64,000 nt of DNA from Pseudomonas sp. TH15 (GTDB taxonomy: Bacteria > Pseudomonadota > Gammaproteobacteria > Pseudomonadales > Pseudomonadaceae): contig NZ_JAEKEL010000002.1 of NCBI RefSeq assembly GCF_016651105.1, positions 454,501 through 518,500 of the forward strand, given 5' to 3'. This document shows, piece after piece, positions 59,011 to 64,000 of the stretch. The notes under the pieces are model-generated. The model made no database searches and was not told where the DNA came from. It was given only the letters and a program-made list of their open reading frames with translations. Within the stretch, counting starts at the first letter, position 1. Every line of letters starts with the position of its first letter. Position numbers and translations under genes: made by a program.

Positions 59011-61602
59011 ATGTCCTCTCGCCATACCCGCCAGTCCTCTTCACCTTCCCGCGTGCTGTCATTGCTGACCGCCGCCATCCTGATGGCCGGTGCCGCGCCG
59101 CTGATGGCAGCCACTGCCGCCGAGCAGCCGAGCCGCAACATGGGCGATTACTCGTTCGCGATTCCTCAGCAGTCGCTGGTTTCGGCACTCAATGCCTTTA
59201 CCGCCGTGACCGGCTGGCAGGTCGGCTTGCCAGCAGAACTGGCTGAAGGCATCGCCTCGCCGGGTGTGCGCGGATCCTTGCCACCGGAAAAAGCCCTGGA
59301 TCGCCTGTTGGTGGGGACCAACCTGAGCTATCGCAAACTGGGCACTAACAACATCGTGCTGGAAAAACGCAACGGCGGCGGCGCCCTCAACCTGCAACAG
59401 GTGACCATCAGCGCCACCCGTCAGGAACAAAGCATCGACAGCGTGCCGGCCCCTGTCAGTGTCCAGACCCGCGAAGAACTGGACCGCAACAACGTCAACA
59501 ACATCAAGGATCTGGTGCGCTACGAGCCGGGTGTTTCGGTGGGCGGCGCCGGCCAACGTGCCGGGCTGACCGGCTACAACATCCGTGGTATCGACGGCGA
59601 CCGCGTGCTGACCCAGGTCGACGGCGTGCAAGTGCCCGACAGTTTCTTCAACGGCCCGTACGCCCAGACCAACCGCAACTACGTCGACCCGGAAATCGTC
59701 AAACGCGTGGAAATCCTCCGTGGCCCGGCGTCGGTGCTCTACGGCAGCAACGCCATCGGCGGCGCCGTCAGCTACTACACCCTCGATCCGGACGACATCA
59801 TCAAGCCTGGCAAAGACGTCGGCGCACGTTTGAAAACCGGCTACAGCTCGGCCGATGACAGCTGGCTGACCTCCGGCACCATCGCCGGTCGCACTGGCGA
59901 CTTCGACGGCTTGCTGCATTTGAGCCAACGCAATGGGCATGAAACCGAATCCTACGGCGAAACCGGCGGCACCGGCCTGAACCGCACCGAGGCCAACCCC
60001 GAGGACGTGCGCACCACCAACGTGTTGGCCAAACTCGGCTGGAACTACGCCGACGACGCGCGCCTGGGCCTGACCTACGAGCACTACAAGGACGACCGCG
60101 ACACCAATCAGAAAAGCGCCTACGGCGGCCCGTATTTCAACGGTGCCCCGACAATCCCGAACAGCATGCTGCCCGGCGGCATGTACCAGTGGCGCACCGG
60201 CAACGACACCATCACCCGTGAACGTTTCGGCATCGAGCACCGCTTTGCTCTCGACAGCCTGCTGGTCGACAACGTGAAGTGGAGCCTCAACCACCAGATC
60301 GCCAAAACCGATCAGAGTACCGAAGAGTTCTACTACCCGATGTCGCGTAAAGTGTTGCGCACCCGCGACACGATTTATGAAGAAAAACAGTGGGTCTTCG
60401 ACGCGCAACTGGACAAGGCGTTCGCCATCGGCGACACCGATCACGTGCTGACTTACGGCACCACCATCAAGCAGCAGAAAGTCACCGGTTCGCGCAGTGG
60501 CAACGGCACCTGTGTCGCAGTCCTCGGCAGTTGCCGCCAGATCGGCGCAGTCAGTTCGGCGGATGTATTGAAGAAGGCCAGCGACTTCCCGGACCCGACC
60601 ATCAACAGCTACAGCCTGTTTGCCCAGGATCAGATCAGTTGGGGCAACTGGACCTTCCTGCCCGGCGCTCGCTACGACTACACCCAGCTCAAGCCGCACA
60701 TCACCGACGAGTTCCTGGCTACCGCCGACCAGAGCGGCAACGGCGTGGTGAGCGACGACACCAAGACCTGGCATCGTCTGTCGCCGAAGTTCGGCACCAC
60801 CTACAGCTTCAACGACAACTACACCTGGTATGGCCAATACGCCGAAGGCTTCCGCACGCCGACCGCCAAGGCGTTGTACGGTCGCTTCGAAAACCTGGCC
60901 GGTGGTTATCAGGTCGCGCCGAATCCGGACCTGGAACCGGAAAAGAGCAAAAGCTACGAAACCGGCCTGCGCGGCCGATTCGAGGCAGGCACCTTCGATG
61001 TGGCGGTGTTCTACAACAAGTACCGCGACTTCATCGACGAGAACGCGATCACTCCCGGCTACACCGAGACCACGTTCCAGAGCAACAACATCAAGCACGC
61101 CACCATCAAGGGCGTGGAGCTCAAGGGGCGCCTGAACCTGGACGGCTTCGGTGCGCCGACCGGCCTCTACACCCAAGGCTCGATGGCGTACCTGTATGGC
61201 CGTAACGATGACAGCGGCCAGCCACTGAACAGCATCAACCCGCTGACCGGCGTGTTCGGCCTCGGTTACGACCGGGACAACTACGGCGCCCTGTTGAGCT
61301 GGACACTGGTCAAACGCAAGGACCGCGTCGACAGCACCAGCTTCAAGACCCCGGACGGCACCAGCACCCAGTTCAAGACCCCGGGTTATGGCGTGCTCGA
61401 CCTGGCCGGTTTCTACAAGGTCACCGACGATGTGACCGTCAATGCCGGCCTCTACAACCTGACCGACAAGAAATACTGGCAGTGGGATGACGTGCGCGGC
61501 TACGACAGTGTCGGCGAAGCCTCGGTGACCCAACCGGCCAACCTGGATCGCCTGACTCAGCCGGGTCGTAACTTCGCGATCAATCTGGTCTGGGACATCT
61601 GA
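59011..61602 (+). CDS. TonB-dependent heme/hemoprotein receptor with signalling domain
   Basis: An 863-residue outer-membrane receptor. The signal peptide ends near residue 34. A secretin/TonB short N-terminal (STN) domain lies at about 45-105 (FAIPQQSLVSALNAFTAVTG), giving it signalling ability. The plug follows (SVPAPVSVQTREELDRNNVN), then a barrel ending in FAINLVWDI. It fits the TonB-dependent hemoglobin/transferrin/lactoferrin receptor group. CGGAG precedes the ATG. The heme oxygenase gene downstream supports heme as substrate. Confidence 0.9.
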   Translation: MSSRHTRQSSSPSRVLSLLTAAILMAGAAPLMAATAAEQPSRNMGDYSFAIPQQSLVSALNAFTAVTGWQVGLPAELAEGIASPGVRGSLPPEKALDRLLVGTNLSYRKLGTNNIVLEKRNGGGALNLQQVTISATRQEQSIDSVPAPVSVQTREELDRNNVNNIKDLVRYEPGVSVGGAGQRAGLTGYNIRGIDGDRVLTQVDGVQVPDSFFNGPYAQTNRNYVDPEIVKRVEILRGPASVLYGSNAIGGAVSYYTLDPDDIIKPGKDVGARLKTGYSSADDSWLTSGTIAGRTGDFDGLLHLSQRNGHETESYGETGGTGLNRTEANPEDVRTTNVLAKLGWNYADDARLGLTYEHYKDDRDTNQKSAYGGPYFNGAPTIPNSMLPGGMYQWRTGNDTITRERFGIEHRFALDSLLVDNVKWSLNHQIAKTDQSTEEFYYPMSRKVLRTRDTIYEEKQWVFDAQLDKAFAIGDTDHVLTYGTTIKQQKVTGSRSGNGTCVAVLGSCRQIGAVSSADVLKKASDFPDPTINSYSLFAQDQISWGNWTFLPGARYDYTQLKPHITDEFLATADQSGNGVVSDDTKTWHRLSPKFGTTYSFNDNYTWYGQYAEGFRTPTAKALYGRFENLAGGYQVAPNPDLEPEKSKSYETGLRGRFEAGTFDVAVFYNKYRDFIDENAITPGYTETTFQSNNIKHATIKGVELKGRLNLDGFGAPTGLYTQGSMAYLYGRNDDSGQPLNSINPLTGVFGLGYDRDNYGALLSWTLVKRKDRVDSTSFKTPDGTSTQFKTPGYGVLDLAGFYKVTDDVTVNAGLYNLTDKKYWQWDDVRGYDSVGEASVTQPANLDRLTQPGRNFAINLVWDI

Positions 61603-61718
61603 CCCTGAGTGCCTCACTGCGACACATTTGTTAATGCGTTGCCGTGAGGTTTTTTTACTGTTTGGCGCCTTGTTGTTCGTCTCGTTACCAAGCGCCTCTT
61701 TTTTCTCAAGGACTTCCC

Positions 61719-62321
61719 ATGACCTCCCAGGACACTGCTCAACGCCCTGCTCTGCGTTCGCAACGCTTGAACCAGATCACCAACGAGCCACACACCAAAC
61801 TCGACGCGTTGGTCAAAGCTCATGCGCCGTTCGAAACCCAGGCTAATTTCGCCCGTTTCGTGGTCGCGCAGTACTTGTTCCAGTCGGAATTGGTGTCGCT
61901 GTACAACGATACTGAACTGACTACGATCGTCCCGGACCTGCCGGCACGCTGCCGTGCCGAAGCGGCCAAGGCTGACCTGGCCGATCTGGACACTGACGTT
62001 CCGGCAGCGGTGGCTGACGCGGTGAAGAATCCAACCAAAGCCGCGGCCCTGGGCTGGTTATTTGTCTCCGAAGGCTCGAAGCTCGGCGCTGCGTTTTTGA
62101 TCAAGCGTGCCGTGGGCCTGGGTTTGAGCGACACCTTCGGCGCCCGCCACCTGGGCGAGCCGGCCGGTGGTCGTGCGCAAGGCTGGAAGAGTTTCGTCAG
62201 AACCCTCGACTCGCTGGAATTCAGCGCTCAGGAAGAAGCCGAAATCGAGCAAGCGGCGGTTGATGCGTTCAACCGCTTCACCGTGTTGCTGGAACAGGCC
62301 TACACCCCGGAACTCGCCTGA
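61719..62321 (+). CDS. hemO: Biliverdin-producing heme oxygenase
   Basis: A 200-residue all-helical heme oxygenase of the PigA/HemO type. The axial heme histidine is in NEPHTKLDALVKAHAPFE at about residue 24. The distal helix glycines lie in ALGWLFVSEGSKLGAAFLIK at about 108-127. It opens imported heme to biliverdin, CO and iron. AAGGACTT precedes the ATG at 61719. It lies 116 bp after the receptor gene and completes the heme-use unit. Confidence 0.92.
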   Translation: MTSQDTAQRPALRSQRLNQITNEPHTKLDALVKAHAPFETQANFARFVVAQYLFQSELVSLYNDTELTTIVPDLPARCRAEAAKADLADLDTDVPAAVADAVKNPTKAAALGWLFVSEGSKLGAAFLIKRAVGLGLSDTFGARHLGEPAGGRAQGWKSFVRTLDSLEFSAQEEAEIEQAAVDAFNRFTVLLEQAYTPELA

Positions 62322-62337
62322 CAAACCACATTCCCCT

Positions 62338-62425
62338 GTGGGAGCGGGCTTGCTCGCGAAGACGGAGTGTCAGTCAATATCAATGTTGCCTGTCACACCG
62401 CTTTCGCGAGCAAGCCCGCTCCCAC
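62338..62425. repeat. REP-type inverted repeat pair (GCGGGCTTGCTCGC class)
   Basis: Arms GTGGGAGCGGGCTTGCTCGC and its complement lie after the heme oxygenase gene. Confidence 0.9.
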
Positions 62426-62484
62426 AAGGGTCCGCGTAAGCCTGTAAGATCTCCATTCCGCTTCAGAAGCAATCCGCTGAGCCC

Positions 62485-62874
62485 ATGCCTCACCTCGCCG
62501 CCTCCAAACTCGCCCGAATCCTCTTCGGCCTGCTGGCCTACGTCAGCCTGGGCATCGGCCTGATCGCGATTGTCGTGCCGGGCCTGCCGACCACCGAGTT
62601 CATCCTCCTGGCCGCCTGGGCCGCCACCAAGAGTTCGCCGCGCCTGAGTGCCTGGCTGGAAAACCATCGCTTGTTCGGGCCGATCCTGTGCAATTGGCGA
62701 AACGGCAAAATCATCGTCCGCCGGGCCAAGGTCAGCGCCACCGTCAGCATGCTGCTGTGTGCAGGCTTGATGCTGGTGATGCTCGATCACGGCTGGCCGG
62801 TTTACCTGGCGATTACTGGCATGAGCCTGGGCAACCTGTGGATCTGGTCGCGCCCGGAAACCCTATCCCTTTGA
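62485..62874 (+). CDS. YbaN-family inner membrane protein (DUF454)
   Basis: A 129-residue membrane protein with the DUF454 pattern: LFGLLAYVSLGIGLIAIVVP, then GLPTTEFILLAAWAATKSSP, then WLENHRLFGPILCNWRNGK. Two to three helices are predicted (about 14-34, 40-52, 85-120). The function is unknown. It is preceded by a REP pair and appears to be a single-gene unit. Confidence 0.88.
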   Translation: MPHLAASKLARILFGLLAYVSLGIGLIAIVVPGLPTTEFILLAAWAATKSSPRLSAWLENHRLFGPILCNWRNGKIIVRRAKVSATVSMLLCAGLMLVMLDHGWPVYLAITGMSLGNLWIWSRPETLSL

Positions 62875-63116
62875 TCCCCTCACCACAGCAAGGCTCAGGC
62901 CCGATCAACACGCAGTGTTCCCCTGAAACTTCCCTGTAATTAATCGCCTTTTCAGCACAATCTCCTGCGCAAACGTTTAGCGCTGACCGTCCGTCGGCAG
63001 CCTGCTCATGCCCTCTCGCTTCGCGCCGATGAGCATTGAATGGCGCTGAATGGATTTGGCGAACCGGACAGTTCATGTCCGCATGCCACCCGTTTATTCA
63101 TTTGCGAGTTCGCCCT

Positions 63117-64000
63117 ATGTTCGACTCCCTGTCCATCCGCCTGAAAATCGTCCTGTTGTCCGGTCTGTGCCTGCTCGGTGTCGTCGCCCTGATCGTCGGC
63201 ATGAACATGTACCAGACCAACCGCAACAACGACCTGGTCAGCGCCTCCAGCAGCAAAATGCTCACCGCCAGCGTCCAGGACCTGCTCCAGGCCAAAGCCG
63301 CCGAGCAAGCCGTGCGGGTGCAGAAGACCTTCGGTGAAAGCCTGTTGGTGGTCACGGCGTTGGCCGATCAGATCAAGGACATGCGCACCATGGCCGCCAA
63401 GCGTTCGCTGGACGCCGGCGCCCTGCGCGAGGAGTTGAACCAGAGCCTGAAAACCGCTTTCGAGCGCAACGGCAAAGTGCTGGGGATCTGGCTGGCGTTC
63501 GAGCCCAACGGCCTGGACGGCAAGGACAGCGAATTCGTCAATGACGCTGTCAGGCAGTCCAACGAGGTGGGACGTTTCGCCAGTTACTGGAGCCGCGCGG
63601 GCGGGGTCGGGCTCAACACGATCATGGTCGAAGACGACATGACCAAAACCACCCTCAGCCTCAGCGGTACGCCATACAACAGCTGGTACACCTGCCCTCG
63701 CGACAACAAACGCACCTGCTTGCTCGACCCGTATTCCGACACCGTGGGCGGCAAGGAAGTGCTGATGACCACCATTTCCGTGCCGTTGCTGGTGGATGGC
63801 AAGGCCATCGGCGTGGTTGGCGTCGACATCGCCCTCGATGCGTTGCAAGCAGCGGCGATGGATTCCCAGCGTGACCTGTTCAATGGTGCCGGCCACATGC
63901 TGATCGTCTCCGGCAGCGGTGTGCTTGCCGGTTACAGCGTTGATGCCGGCAAGGTGGGTAAAAGCATCGGCGACACCCTCGGTGCCGACGGCAAGGAAGT
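63117..64000 (+). CDS. Methyl-accepting chemotaxis protein with Cache sensor, 3' end outside window
   Basis: The first 294 residues of a chemoreceptor are visible. Helix 1 is at about 9-30 (LKIVLLSGLCLLGVVALIVG). A large periplasmic double-Cache domain follows (WLAFEPNGLDGKDSEFVNDA; WYTCPRDNKRTCLLDPYSD; TTISVPLLVDGKAIGVVGVD). The two Cys in TCPRDNKRTC could form a disulfide. The second helix, HAMP and signalling domain lie beyond the edge. The ligand is unknown; Cache receptors of this kind often sense amino or organic acids. Confidence 0.88.
   Translation, partial: MFDSLSIRLKIVLLSGLCLLGVVALIVGMNMYQTNRNNDLVSASSSKMLTASVQDLLQAKAAEQAVRVQKTFGESLLVVTALADQIKDMRTMAAKRSLDAGALREELNQSLKTAFERNGKVLGIWLAFEPNGLDGKDSEFVNDAVRQSNEVGRFASYWSRAGGVGLNTIMVEDDMTKTTLSLSGTPYNSWYTCPRDNKRTCLLDPYSDTVGGKEVLMTTISVPLLVDGKAIGVVGVDIALDALQAAAMDSQRDLFNGAGHMLIVSGSGVLAGYSVDAGKVGKSIGDTLGADGKE

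Noticed and set aside
58990..61617. An 852-residue minus-strand open frame opposite the heme receptor
   Set aside because: It is the antisense shadow of the receptor gene. It has low-complexity Val/Gly/His-rich content and no start signal.

Overview
The window looks like a chromosomal segment of a Pseudomonas of the fluorescens complex. The DNA is GC-rich. It carries the pseudomonad Entner-Doudoroff/glucose locus (zwf-pgl-eda, hexR, mutarotase, oprB, gtsABCD, gtrS-gltR, glk, edd, gapA) and the fadD1-fadD2 pair beside an alpha/beta hydrolase and a MaoC protein. It is also full of REP-type hairpins built on the half-site 'GTGGGAGCGGGCTTGCTCGC', which are typical of that group. Species was assigned from gene content and repeats only.

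Left part (1-26.5 kb): an accessory mosaic of small units. Four LysR regulators each face a divergent partner (two SDR oxidoreductases and two PACE efflux pumps). There is an ECF42-type sigma factor overlapping a DGPF (YCII-like) gene, plus GNAT, PPOX, LysE and GyrI-like genes. alaC is followed by a gluconate module (gntP, gntK, gntR) in which a shared GACAGCGCTA operator-like motif precedes each gene. Then come an MFS transporter, an AT-richer orphan gene, a soluble two-PAS chemoreceptor like BdlA, and an ECF sigma factor overlapping a quaternary-amine-type binding protein. A PhnD-like protein, a fatty acid desaturase and a BrkB-def pair follow.

Middle part (26.5-36.6 kb): CsbD, an unrecognised 125-residue protein and a palindromic repeat whose core is amplified into four 102-bp tandem copies. 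Next are fadD1 and fadD2 with a lipase-like hydrolase and a MaoC hydratase, a DUF2383 protein, a DUF3820 protein, a class V aminotransferase-fold enzyme and an intradiol-type dioxygenase.

Central carbon block (36.8-57.1 kb): glucose enters through the porin OprB and the Gts ABC transporter. It is phosphorylated by Glk and oxidised by Zwf/Pgl, then split through Edd/Eda, with GapA taking up the triose phosphate. HexR-type sites lie before edd and gapA (TTGT-N7-ACAA), and a variant palindrome lies in the zwf/hexR divergent promoter. GtrS/GltR is the two-component control. A complete IS481-like element has inserted into a palindromic repeat between hexR and the mutarotase gene.

Right end (57.2-64 kb): a Fur box precedes a FecI-type sigma factor, a FecR-type anti-sigma factor, a TonB-dependent heme receptor with a signalling N-terminus, and a heme oxygenase. 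This is a cell-surface-signalling heme uptake unit. A YbaN-family membrane protein and the start of a Cache-domain chemoreceptor close the window. No rRNA, tRNA, CRISPR or prophage was seen.
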